A DNA stretch of 64,000 bases from an uncultured Slackia sp. (GTDB taxonomy: Bacteria; Actinomycetota; Coriobacteriia; Coriobacteriales; Eggerthellaceae): the NCBI RefSeq assembly GCF_944321625.1, contig NZ_CALUMA010000047.1:62001-126000 (forward strand). The letters run 5' to 3'. The notes under the pieces are model-generated. The model had not been told where the DNA came from and did not search any database. It saw only the letters and a program-made list of their open reading frames with translations. The translations under genes were made by a program, and so were the position numbers. This document shows, piece by piece, positions 19,903-29,045 of the stretch. Positions within the stretch are counted from its first letter, which is position 1. Each line of letters begins with the position of its first letter.

Positions 19903-20670
19903 CTAGCGACGTTCGTTTGCCGCCTTCGCTATGCGATAGCCCATGCCCCACACCGTCTCCACGTAGAGGGTGGACGCATCGACCTCCGCGAGCTTCTTGC
20001 GCAGATGGCGCACGTGCACCATGACGGTGTTCATGCCAGCGGGATCGGCCGGCTCGCCCCACGCCTTCTCGTAAAGCTCGCCGGTGGATACCGGGGAACC
20101 GCCTGCTCTCAACAACGCTTCAAGCAGGGAAAACTCTTTGGGCGTGAGCGAAAGCGGAACATCCAGCAGCCACGCTTCATGAGAATCGGGGCACATCTCG
20201 ATGCCGCGCATGCTCAGCCGTTCATCATCGTTCGAGGTTTGCTCCGCCCTACTGAAGCGACGCAGGCACGCTCGCACGCGCATCACCAGCTCACGCGGCT
20301 TGAACGGTTTGGTCACATAGTCATCCGCACCTAGCGCGAATCCCAGCACCTTGTCCACTTCCTCGTCTTTGGCGGAAAGGAAGATGAGAGGGATATCGGA
20401 GAATTCACGGATGCGTCGTCCCAGCTCAAAGCCGTCCATACCCGGCATCATGATGTCCAGGATGGCGCAATCCACCTGACCGCCGTGCACCAAGGCAAGC
20501 GCATCTTGGGCACAGTAGGTCGCCTGGGCATTAAAGCCCTCGCGCTCAAGCAAGCTGGCGACCAGATCAGCAATCTCGCGCTCGTCATCGCACACTACGA
20601 CGTTGCGACGCAGCTGCTGCGGCGCCTGGACAGATTGCATGCTGGAGGTGTATGTCATTTGCTCATCCAT
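19903..20670 (-). CDS. VanR/OmpR-family response regulator
   Basis: Regulator of 255 residues. The receiver domain spans about 22-135 (VVCDDEREIADLV; phosphorylation Asp in CAILDIMMPGMDG; Lys in DDYVTKPFKPREL). The OmpR/PhoB winged helix follows at about 155-250 (LSLTPKEFSLLEALL, MNTVMVHVRHLRKKL, ETVWGMGYRIA). It is phosphorylated by the kinase at 17817-19598. The 143-bp divergent region with the peptidase gene at 20814 holds TTTAAA-containing half-sites around 20721 and 20764, which may be its binding sites. Confidence 0.92.
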   Translation of the reverse strand: MDEQMTYTSSMQSVQAPQQLRRNVVVCDDEREIADLVASLLEREGFNAQATYCAQDALALVHGGQVDCAILDIMMPGMDGFELGRRIREFSDIPLIFLSAKDEEVDKVLGFALGADDYVTKPFKPRELVMRVRACLRRFSRAEQTSNDDERLSMRGIEMCPDSHEAWLLDVPLSLTPKEFSLLEALLRAGGSPVSTGELYEKAWGEPADPAGMNTVMVHVRHLRKKLAEVDASTLYVETVWGMGYRIAKAANERR

Positions 20671-20813
20671 GGCGTCATCCTACCACGGCATTCGCCACAG
20701 CCCTTCTTTCTTAAGGAAGGTTTAAAGCGTGGCACCAAACCGTCACGGCTCCTTGTGGGACTTTTAAACGGTGCGACACGTAGTCTTGGGACAACCCGAA
20801 GAAAGGATTTCCC

Positions 20814-21689
20814 ATGATCACACGCGACAACCGCCCCTCGCCCACGCCCCATTTGGAAGATGACGCATTTCCAGCGCCCCGACCTTTTTCGCGCAATCCT
20901 TCACGCACGATGCGCTCAACGGGTGCACAGTCGCCCACTTCGGGAGCCGCACGCCCCTCGCCCAAAGCTCCCTACGCGCGCACGGTTCTTCACGGGCGTC
21001 GCTTGTTCTCCCGCAGGCGACGCAGCGTCGATCTCATCGTGGCGATTGCTATCGTGGCAGCGTTGGCGGCAGTGGCCTCATGCGCGTTCTTCACCTGGAA
21101 GCAGGCAAGTGTTTACACAGCAAGCCAGCAAAGCGGCACCCTGAATTCAAGCAATGTGTTCGAAAGCGGCACGAGCACGCCGAAGAGCGAGTGGCATCAG
21201 GGTGAAGTGCCCATGTTGTTCCAAACCGACCCCGCATGGGGTAGCAACCCTTATGCTGGCTCGGACATCGCAACGGCAGGATGCGGACCGACCTGCTTGA
21301 GCATGGTCTATATTGCGCTTACGGGCAAAACCAACATGGGGCCTGTAGAAATGGCGGCGTTTTCCGAGAAGAACGGCTACGTCCAAGACGGCATGACCGC
21401 GTGGGCGCTGATGACCGATGGGGCGAGTGAGCTGGGGCTTGTCGCCGAAGAGCTCCCCGCCAGCGTGAGCGCCCTTATCGGCGCACTTGAAGAGGGCCGG
21501 CTTGTCATTGCCTCCATGCTGCCGGGCGATTTCACCACCGTGGGCCACTTCATCGTGATTGCCGGCGTGGACTCGTCGGGCAAACTCGTGGTGCGCGACC
21601 CCAACAGCGCCGAGCGCAGCATGCAGACGTGGGACGCACAAACCGTGCTCGCCCAATGCGCAAACCTCTGGGCGTATTCGAGGGGCTGA
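20814..21689 (+). CDS. membrane-anchored C39-like cysteine peptidase
   Basis: Protein of 291 residues. A proline-rich, basic cytoplasmic tail (1-70) and one membrane helix (about 72-94) anchor an extracytoplasmic papain-like domain. The catalytic layout of peptidase C39-like domains (DUF3335/C39_2) is visible: Gln in MLFQTDP, Cys in AGCGPTCLSM (about 157), His in TTVGHFIVIAG and Asp in VVRDPNS. Typical roles are processing of leader peptides or trimming surface proteins. There is no ATP-binding cassette, so it is not a bacteriocin transporter. It is divergent from the VanRS-like pair and may be regulated by it. The ATG at 20814 follows GAAAGGA. Confidence 0.75.
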   Translation: MITRDNRPSPTPHLEDDAFPAPRPFSRNPSRTMRSTGAQSPTSGAARPSPKAPYARTVLHGRRLFSRRRRSVDLIVAIAIVAALAAVASCAFFTWKQASVYTASQQSGTLNSSNVFESGTSTPKSEWHQGEVPMLFQTDPAWGSNPYAGSDIATAGCGPTCLSMVYIALTGKTNMGPVEMAAFSEKNGYVQDGMTAWALMTDGASELGLVAEELPASVSALIGALEEGRLVIASMLPGDFTTVGHFIVIAGVDSSGKLVVRDPNSAERSMQTWDAQTVLAQCANLWAYSRG

Positions 21690-21850
21690 TGCGCTCGCGC
21701 TCTATGATGCGAAGACGGGCCCGCCTCCGCAGCGCGCTTCTCATCACCGCAGCGCGTATCCAACCGACGGATAGGCGCCCAAGCAAAAGCAGCAGCTTAA
21801 TTGCACGTCGAACAATCCCCTCCTGCTACAATGTCCGCGGGAGGGATAGT

Positions 21851-23461
21851 ATGTCACACATTGATCGCATCGGCGGGCCCGACGGCATCAAGGCGATTGT
21901 CGGGTCTGGTTTTTTCTGGGCATGGTTCGATGCCCTGTTCATGAGCGCCCTTTTCATTCCCGGCGAATCACCAGCCATCCTGCCAGAATACGGAGCTATC
22001 GCGGCATTTGCGTTGAGCCTCCCCGTGTTTGCCCTCGTGCTCTGGCGCGATGACCTGCCGCATACGCTGGTAGGAGCCAAGCGCACAGGAATATTCACCG
22101 CCGCCGTAGGAACCGCTGGCTCGCTGCTCTACCTTTTCTCGAGCCTCACGGGAAGCGTTGCGATGTTTGCGACGGGAGCCTTGCTCTGCGGCATCTTCAT
22201 GGGCGTATACGACATGGCTTGGGGCATGACCTACTGCAAGCACGGGGCCCGAAGCGCCCTGCCGCTCGTTGCCGGGGCATTCGCCCTCGCTCCCCTGCTC
22301 GACGCGCCGCTCCTCTTCATGATTCCTGAAGCAAAGGCTGCGTTCTTTACGCTCTTTCCCCTGGCATCGGGACTCATGTATGCCCTGCTTAACCGAAAAC
22401 CAAAACCTCAGGGAAAAGGCGCTGGCGCATGCGACCAGCCCGAGCACGACCAGCGCGACAAAACCGCCTTTCGTCCGTTGGCGGCCACCATGGAGGCGGG
22501 CGAACATATGGACGCCTCGCTCGCCCGCGCCCTTGGGCTTGAAACCGCCCCCGCTCCCTCGCATGGCATCATGGCGTTTCTCCAGACCCACCTGGGCGTT
22601 TCGCTCACGCTCATCGGAGCCGTTGCGCTTGTCATGGGCGGCTTCGGATACCTGCAGCACCTTATCTCGTTCTCGAGCGAGACGAGTGGCATAGGCGTGC
22701 AGATTGTTCGCGGTGCGGCGGCCATCATCATGTTTTGTCTCTTCATGCTGCTCCCTAAAAAAGCGAGTGCAGTATTTCGAGTCGGATTTCTCGTGATGGT
22801 GGCGGGCATCATGATGATGCCGTTCTCCTTCGGCGGCAATACGTTCCTCGTGTCCGGAGCGGTGATCGTCAGCGGATACACCGCATTCGACATCTTTATT
22901 TGGGTGGCGTTTTCCGACATCGCATACACTCGCTCCAAATCGCCCGCAAAAACTGTTGCGTTCATCCGCCTCGTTGCGAATGCCACTACGGCGCTCGGGC
23001 TTGCATGCGGCATAGCGCTGGTCGGCTCTCACAATGGATTCGATATGCTCGCATTCCAGGAAACCACTGTAGTGGGATACCTCGTTGTCATCGCAACCGT
23101 GATGATTCTTTCGAGCGAGGAGTCAGCGGCGCTCCTGCGCAGCGCCCGGCCCGCCGCCGCGACAGGTCCAGCCCTCATAGGCGTAGTCGGAGAAAACCCC
23201 GCGGAGCGCCTTTCAACATGGTTCGACTCACTTGGATTCACCGCGCGCGAGAAGGACGTCGCTCCGCTTCTCCTCCAGGGGCGCACCCAGCCTTGGATTG
23301 CCGAGGCGTTGGGAATCTCCGAGAACACCGTCGGCACCCACGTGCGCCATATTTACCAAAAAGCGGGGGTGCATGACCGCCAACAGTTCCTTGACCTGGC
23401 GATACTATCCATATCACCCGAAGCACGTGACAGGCAAAACGGTCTCACGGAAGCCGACTGA
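21851..23461 (+). CDS. membrane-bound LuxR-type regulator 2
   Basis: Protein of 536 residues with about twelve hydrophobic helices across residues 20-440 and a C-terminal LuxR helix-turn-helix from about 461 (FTAREKDVAPLLLQGR, SENTVGTHVRHIYQKAG). The ATG at 21851 has GGGAGGG upstream; the frame extends back to 21629 without a ribosome site and through the previous gene. It lies directly upstream of, and in the same direction as, the flavin reductase at 23586, which it probably controls. It is the same architecture as the proteins at 14108 and 25574 but only distantly alike in the membrane part. Confidence 0.85.
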   Translation: MSHIDRIGGPDGIKAIVGSGFFWAWFDALFMSALFIPGESPAILPEYGAIAAFALSLPVFALVLWRDDLPHTLVGAKRTGIFTAAVGTAGSLLYLFSSLTGSVAMFATGALLCGIFMGVYDMAWGMTYCKHGARSALPLVAGAFALAPLLDAPLLFMIPEAKAAFFTLFPLASGLMYALLNRKPKPQGKGAGACDQPEHDQRDKTAFRPLAATMEAGEHMDASLARALGLETAPAPSHGIMAFLQTHLGVSLTLIGAVALVMGGFGYLQHLISFSSETSGIGVQIVRGAAAIIMFCLFMLLPKKASAVFRVGFLVMVAGIMMMPFSFGGNTFLVSGAVIVSGYTAFDIFIWVAFSDIAYTRSKSPAKTVAFIRLVANATTALGLACGIALVGSHNGFDMLAFQETTVVGYLVVIATVMILSSEESAALLRSARPAAATGPALIGVVGENPAERLSTWFDSLGFTAREKDVAPLLLQGRTQPWIAEALGISENTVGTHVRHIYQKAGVHDRQQFLDLAILSISPEARDRQNGLTEAD

Positions 23462-23585
23462 TTTATTAAAATAGCGCCATTCAAGCGTTGCGAATGCATA
23501 CGCGAAAAACCATCCTTCCTCATATGCGCACCGAAGCGCATTCCTCGGGAAAGGGACCGAGGACAGACAAGAGGAGGGATACCTT

Positions 23586-25304
23586 ATGGCTATGGAACTC
23601 GATCGCAGGAACTTCCTGAAGGGCGCCCTGGCAACCGGTGCTGTCGTGGCGGGAGGCGCCGCGCTCGCAGGCTGCAGCCCCAGCAGCAGCTCTTCCGAAG
23701 GCAGCTCCACCGGTTCTGCCACCACCGCGACTTCCGGCTCCACTGAGGGCGCTGAAGTCAAGCACACGTGGGAGGTCGCACCTGAGCCCATCACCGACAT
23801 CGCCGAGACCAAGGAATACGACGTCGTGATTGTTGGCGCTGGCTTGGCTGGCATCTCTACCGCCGAGGCCGCCGCGCGTAACGGCGCCAAGGTCGCCGTC
23901 ATCGAGCGCATGGGTGAGATTTCCATTCGCGGCGTTGACGTGGGCAACATCGGCAGCAACTTCCACAAGTCCAACGGCTTCGACATCGACTGGCACATCC
24001 CCGCGCGCCAGCTGCATTTCGACTCCCGCCAGAAGACCAACTACGAACTCATCTCCGTGTGGGCAAGCCGCTCCGGCGAAGTGTTCGACTACCTGGAGAA
24101 ACTGGGCGAGCCGCAGGGCATCTCCATGGTGCACGCGCTTTCCGGCACCTCCAAGTATGACATGTGGAGCGAGCTTGACAGCCAATGGCGCGTCTACCCC
24201 GACGCCGTTTCCTTCGTGCGCGGCGGCGAGACCTACGACGTGCGCGACGACGGCAAGTCTGTCAACTGGACCCTCGGCGAGATGCTGTACAACTCCGCCA
24301 CCGAGAACGGTGCTGAGTTCGTGTTCAACACCCATGCCGAGCAGCTCGTGGGCGACGCCGAAAGCGGCGTGACGGGCGTCATCGTGACCGCCGAGGACGG
24401 CTCCTACATGCAGTACAACGGCGCCAAGGGCGTTGTGCTCGCCACCGGCGACATCGGAGGCAACCAGGAGATGATCGACGCGTTCGCTCCTATCGCCAAC
24501 CGCGCTGATGCCAATACCTACACCCCGATGGGCGGCAACACCGGTGACGGCGTCCTGATGGGCTGCTGGATCGGCGCTGGTCTGCAGAAGAGCACGGCAG
24601 CTCCCATGATTCACCAGTTTACCGCTGACTCTCTGGCGCTGAACCTGACCTCGTTCATCATGTGCTGGCTTGCCGTTGACAGCGAAGGCAAGCGCTATGG
24701 CGCCGAGATGCCCTTCGAGCCCATGCTGACCAACGCCCGCATGAACACCATCGACAACGTAGCGTGGTCCATCTTCGACTCCGACTATGAGAAGTACGTC
24801 AAACAGCAGCAGCCTTCTCGCTACGAGCGCTTCCTGGATGGCGTCGAAGACGTCATGGCAGAGTGGGAAGAGGCCGGCACGCTGATCAAGGCGGATACGC
24901 TGGACGAGCTCGCCGAGGCCATCGGCGTTCCCGCCGAGACCTTCAAGGCCACCATCGAGCGCTACAACTCCATGGCAGAGGCTGGCGAAGACGTTGACTT
25001 CGCTGTTCCCGCTGAGTTCCTGGCGCCCGTCCAGACCGCTCCGTTCTATGCCACCAAGAACGTCTGCAGCCTTCTGACCATCCCCTTCGGCCTGCACTGC
25101 AACGCCGAATCTCAGGTCATGACCGAGGACGACAAGGTCATCCCTGGCCTGTATGCTGTCGGCAACGTCCAGGGCGACTTCTTCGGCGACGATTACCCGG
25201 TGCACTTCCCCGGTGTCAGCCATGGTCGCTGCGTGACCTTCGGCGAGTTGGTTGGTGAGGCAATCGCCAAGGACACCGTCATTAGCGAACTCGACTTCGA
25301 ATAA
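23586..25304 (+). CDS. Tat-exported FAD-dependent reductase 1 (fumarate-reductase-like)
   Basis: Flavoprotein of 572 residues. The Tat signal has DRRNFLKG and ends in the lipobox LAGC (about residue 30), so it should be an extracytoplasmic lipoprotein. The FAD-binding Rossmann fold (VVIVGAGLAGISTAEAAARNG) follows at about residues 80-100. The rest is the fumarate reductase/succinate dehydrogenase flavoprotein fold with a C-terminal GVSHGRCVTFGELVG. There is no haem-binding domain, so it needs a separate electron donor. The family includes Eggerthella reductases for cardiac glycosides and for small organic acids; the substrate here is unknown. It follows the LuxR-type gene at 21851. Confidence 0.88.
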   Translation: MAMELDRRNFLKGALATGAVVAGGAALAGCSPSSSSSEGSSTGSATTATSGSTEGAEVKHTWEVAPEPITDIAETKEYDVVIVGAGLAGISTAEAAARNGAKVAVIERMGEISIRGVDVGNIGSNFHKSNGFDIDWHIPARQLHFDSRQKTNYELISVWASRSGEVFDYLEKLGEPQGISMVHALSGTSKYDMWSELDSQWRVYPDAVSFVRGGETYDVRDDGKSVNWTLGEMLYNSATENGAEFVFNTHAEQLVGDAESGVTGVIVTAEDGSYMQYNGAKGVVLATGDIGGNQEMIDAFAPIANRADANTYTPMGGNTGDGVLMGCWIGAGLQKSTAAPMIHQFTADSLALNLTSFIMCWLAVDSEGKRYGAEMPFEPMLTNARMNTIDNVAWSIFDSDYEKYVKQQQPSRYERFLDGVEDVMAEWEEAGTLIKADTLDELAEAIGVPAETFKATIERYNSMAEAGEDVDFAVPAEFLAPVQTAPFYATKNVCSLLTIPFGLHCNAESQVMTEDDKVIPGLYAVGNVQGDFFGDDYPVHFPGVSHGRCVTFGELVGEAIAKDTVISELDFE

Positions 25305-25366
25305 TCGAGGCGCCTCGTTCGGCCGGGACCTACCTCCCTCCCAACGACACCCGGCCGGATTACCGC

Positions 25367-25396
25367 AGGAGCCGCCCTTCTGGGCGGCTCCTTTTT
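25367..25396 (+). terminator. intrinsic terminator after flavin reductase 1
   Basis: An 11-bp perfect stem, AGGAGCCGCCC / GGGCGGCTCCT, with a 4-nt loop and TTTTT follows about 60 bp past the stop at 25304. Confidence 0.9.
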
Positions 25397-25573
25397 GTTG
25401 CGCAGGTAGATTTCAGCCAGAGCGGCCCACAACACACGTCCACTTGAATAAATTTCTACTAACGCTAGATTACAGAAATCGAAAACGCACGCCGAATCCC
25501 TAATACAAACCGAAACAGTAGCGCCATCCACAATCATGGTGTTAAAGTAGGGTGAATCTGTCACTGGAGCTGA

Positions 25574-27019
25574 GTGATTGCGCGGTACCCAATGGTCAAC
25601 ATGGACAGTACAATCCGTTTTATTCGTAGCGAGTCAAAGTACTTGATCAGCTACTCATGTTGGTGGGCAATCTACTGTATTGCGCTTCTCACTCCCCTAT
25701 TCTCTCAGGCAATTAGCGACTCTCAATTTAGGCTTGATTTTAATGGGATGTCAGTTTTATCAGGTGCTATCGTCTCCATCCTTTTAGCCATGTCCAACGG
25801 CTTCGCAATCACCAAGCGCCCCAAACAAAGCACCATCGTTGCCATCTTTTGCATTGAAGGCGGCCTAGCTGCCTCGTACTTTATGTTTATTCAGATTGGT
25901 GGCTTCCTGCTCGGAGTCGGCATATCTCTGCTTCAGATCCTCTGGGGAGTTATATTTTTCTCAAAACTTCGTGCGAAAGAGATTTATATTGCGACGGTTG
26001 TCCCAATCGCCATAGGAAGCATTGTCGCCTTTGTGATTGTCCTATTTGGATCAGTCGCCTCCGCAATTCTTGCATTTGTCTTGCCGCTCGGAGTATCAAT
26101 TGGGATTTTCGCAATCGAGACAATCAATGACAGGTCAACAAACCCCACAAAACACATTGACGATACGATAGAAACAGAATCCAACAGAGCCATGATTGGC
26201 CCTATAATCCTTACAACCTGTTTCGGTCTGGCTTTCGGAATCTTTAGAACAATCCTGCTTCCCGAGCACTCTCATTTTGAAATACTTACTTTCGGTGCAA
26301 CCGTTCTCTCTTGCTGCGTAGCAGGAATCTTAGTCCTCGCGATCTCTTTATGCCTATCCCGATCATCTCGCGTGCCCCTAGCTCTTGGCATGACCCTCTT
26401 TGCAGTTACCGCAGCCGTATTCGTCCTGTCCCTGCTCGAATCCGAAGGAAAGTCCATCGCTCAGGCGATTATCACTGGCGGATTCCGCTGCGTAGACATC
26501 ATTACGTGGATTATGCTGTTGCTGTCTATCAGTGGCAGCTCTGCTCTGACATCAGTTCGGGCTTTCGCTCTATGGCGCGGACTGGGCTGCCTAGGATGCT
26601 ACTTCGGATATCTTATGGGCGATATCATCGTGGAGCATAGCATCCTTGACTCTATTGGTCTGGTTCCAATCTCTATTCTTCTGCTCCTCTTTTTGATGGC
26701 TGCAACAGCAATTAGTCTTCAGTTTTTCCGCCAAACTGATATCACTGGAAACACCGCAGAGCCCATTCGTGACAATTTGGCAACTTCATACGAAGCCATT
26801 TCCAGGCAATACAAGCTTTCGAAACGTGAAGCGCAGGTGTTTGAGCTACTTTGCTCCGGAAGATCTGTTCCTTATATCGCAGAAAAACTCGTTATCGCCC
26901 CCAGCACAGTAACGACGCACGTACAACGCATTTACCGCAAACTTGACGTGCACAACAAGCAAGAGCTCATTGATTTTGCAGAAAGAAACCGTACCGAGCA
27001 GGATGAACACCTTCCGTAG
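25574..27019 (+). CDS. membrane-bound LuxR-type regulator 3
   Basis: Protein of 481 residues with about twelve membrane helices and a C-terminal LuxR helix-turn-helix from about residue 413 (LSKREAQVFELLCSGRS, VTTHVQRIYRKLDVHNKQ). The start at the GTG at 25574 is placed because GGAG lies just upstream; the internal ATG at 25592 has no such site. The gene has lower GC than its neighbours, which may point to acquisition. It lies upstream of the flavin reductase at 27244 in the same direction. It is the third such regulator-reductase arrangement in the window. Confidence 0.83.
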   Translation: MIARYPMVNMDSTIRFIRSESKYLISYSCWWAIYCIALLTPLFSQAISDSQFRLDFNGMSVLSGAIVSILLAMSNGFAITKRPKQSTIVAIFCIEGGLAASYFMFIQIGGFLLGVGISLLQILWGVIFFSKLRAKEIYIATVVPIAIGSIVAFVIVLFGSVASAILAFVLPLGVSIGIFAIETINDRSTNPTKHIDDTIETESNRAMIGPIILTTCFGLAFGIFRTILLPEHSHFEILTFGATVLSCCVAGILVLAISLCLSRSSRVPLALGMTLFAVTAAVFVLSLLESEGKSIAQAIITGGFRCVDIITWIMLLLSISGSSALTSVRAFALWRGLGCLGCYFGYLMGDIIVEHSILDSIGLVPISILLLLFLMAATAISLQFFRQTDITGNTAEPIRDNLATSYEAISRQYKLSKREAQVFELLCSGRSVPYIAEKLVIAPSTVTTHVQRIYRKLDVHNKQELIDFAERNRTEQDEHLP

Positions 27020-27243
27020 GTTATCCGCCATGAATAAAAGCAACGCTATTTGCTGCGAATCATATGTTTCATAGGACACTTCCGTAGTCATTTCATATCA
27101 TTAATCGACAGACAAAATGTCCCGCCATTCCTATCCTGAAATTGCTAGCTAGCAAAGAGCGATGCAGTGATTCTTGCCCGTGAGCAAACCACTGCATATC
27201 GGTGGATTATTCATTCGCCAAGTTTGCAGCCAAGGAGGGAACC

Positions 27244-28941
27244 ATGGAACTTGATCGTCGACATTTTATAGGCGGAAGCGCTGCCGCAATTCTCGCAGCA
27301 GCCGGCACAGCTGGACTCGTAGGATGCACCTCCAGCTCGGGTCAAACATCTTCTAATCCCGAAACTTCTTCTGAAACCTCATCGAACGCATCTCCCCACT
27401 CTTGGGAATCGACGCCAGATCCCATACCCGAAGACGAAATTACGGAGACAGTCGATACCGAGGTCGTTGTTATCGGCGCCGGCATTGCTGGCCTAACTTG
27501 CGCCCACTCCGCAGCAATGAATGGAGCTCAAGTTATTCTGGTTGAAAAAATGGAAGAGTTTTCCGCTCGCGGGCATGATAACGGAGTAGTCGGAAGCGCT
27601 TATCAAAAAAACCAGGGGATCGAAGCCGATATTCCGCGCATGCGTCAAGACTATCTCCAGCTCACCACGTATAAAACCAACATTAATCTTTGGAACGTCT
27701 GGGCCAGCCATAGCGGCGAGGCAATGGACTACTACGCAGAGCGCATGAATGAAGAGGGTGTAACCGAATTCTCTATGGCGGCATCCACGCATATGGACTC
27801 AGATAATGTTGCCGTTCGCGAATATCCTACCGGTATAGACTTCGGAGTCACCCAAGTTACCGATGACGGAGAAAACATCCAACACCGTTTCTTGAGATTC
27901 GTCGAGCAATGGGCGAAAGACGAAGGTGCCGAATTCCGCTACAGCACCAAGGCCGAACGACTCATTCGCGATGAAGACGGCCCGGTCACTGGCGTAATTT
28001 GCTCAACAGAAAATGGCTATGTGAAAATCAATGCTTCCAAGGGAGTCGTCCTTGCCACAGGAGACATCTCCGGTAACGATGACATGCTTAAGACTTTTGC
28101 CCCCATAGCGTTGAGCTGCGAAGACAAGCTCTATACGCCCTTTGGAGGCAATGAGGGCGACGGCATTAACCTTGCTTGCTGGGTGGGCGGCGCACCGCAG
28201 AAAACCAATGCGGCGATCATGGCCCTCCCCTCTGCAAAAGCCAAAGGCGGTCCCCTTGCCAGTGACGGCATTCTCGGGTGGCTTGGCGTTAACATGAATG
28301 GCGAAAGGTACTTCGCAGAAAATAGCGGCGGCCCCTCTATCTGCTTCGCCACAATGCAGCAGCCTGAAGCGAAGGGCTACTCCATCTTTGACGGCAAGTA
28401 TGAAGAGAAGATACTTGTTCAGGCGCCCGATGGTAAAAATCGTAGCGGAATTGACTATCTTGGCGATCTATATGGCGTGAGCGAAGGCTTCGAAGGCCTT
28501 CAGGATTGGATGGATAAAGGCAAAGAGGACGGAACCTTCTTTGAAGCAGAAACCCTCGATGAGCTTGCCACGACACTCGGAATTGACCCCGAAACCCTAA
28601 AGAGCACTGTCGATGAATACAATGCTCTTTGCGAAAAGGGCGTCGATGAAGCATACGGTAAGCCAGGGCAATACCTTACAACGGTCGATACTCCTCCGTT
28701 CTATGCATCAAAAATCAAGGCTGCGGTTTTGGTTGTCCCGTTCGGCGTCAACGTCAACAGCCACTCCCAGGTTTGCGATGCCGACGACAAGGCAATTGAG
28801 AACCTGTACGCAATTGGAAATGTCCAAGGTAATTTCTTCACCGATTCTTATCCGATGTTGTTCCCCGGCATCAGCCATGGACGCGCATTGACATTTGGAT
28901 GGGTGCTCGGAAAAGCACTAGCGGAAGGAAAGCTCATTTAA
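27244..28941 (+). CDS. Tat-exported FAD-dependent reductase 2
   Basis: Flavoprotein of 565 residues, related to the one at 23586. The ATG at 27244 has AAGGAGGGA upstream. The Tat signal contains DRRHFIGG and ends in LVGC, a lipoprotein signal. The FAD Rossmann motif is VVVIGAGIAGLTCAHSAAMNG at about residues 74-94. A C-terminal PGISHGRALTFGWVLG matches reductase 1. No haem domain. It is AT-richer than reductase 1, like the regulator before it, so the pair may have been gained as a unit. The substrate is unknown. Confidence 0.87.
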   Translation: MELDRRHFIGGSAAAILAAAGTAGLVGCTSSSGQTSSNPETSSETSSNASPHSWESTPDPIPEDEITETVDTEVVVIGAGIAGLTCAHSAAMNGAQVILVEKMEEFSARGHDNGVVGSAYQKNQGIEADIPRMRQDYLQLTTYKTNINLWNVWASHSGEAMDYYAERMNEEGVTEFSMAASTHMDSDNVAVREYPTGIDFGVTQVTDDGENIQHRFLRFVEQWAKDEGAEFRYSTKAERLIRDEDGPVTGVICSTENGYVKINASKGVVLATGDISGNDDMLKTFAPIALSCEDKLYTPFGGNEGDGINLACWVGGAPQKTNAAIMALPSAKAKGGPLASDGILGWLGVNMNGERYFAENSGGPSICFATMQQPEAKGYSIFDGKYEEKILVQAPDGKNRSGIDYLGDLYGVSEGFEGLQDWMDKGKEDGTFFEAETLDELATTLGIDPETLKSTVDEYNALCEKGVDEAYGKPGQYLTTVDTPPFYASKIKAAVLVVPFGVNVNSHSQVCDADDKAIENLYAIGNVQGNFFTDSYPMLFPGISHGRALTFGWVLGKALAEGKLI

Positions 28942-28984
28942 CGGCACAAGCATAGCGTCACAGAACCGCCAGATGCCCCTCCCC

Positions 28985-29020
28985 AAGCAGGTCGCTCATC
29001 AATCGAGCGACCTGCTTTGT
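28985..29020. terminator. terminator between reductase 2 and the symporter
   Basis: A 13-bp perfect stem, AAGCAGGTCGCTC / GAGCGACCTGCTT (28985-28997 with 29005-29017), is followed by TGTTTGG. It serves the two convergent genes. Confidence 0.85.
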
Positions 29021-29045
29021 TTGGTGCCCATACGCTGTGAAGCGT

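Noticed and set aside
23520-25223. Leftward open frame of 567 codons
   Set aside because: Antisense to flavin reductase 1; low-complexity product, no domain.
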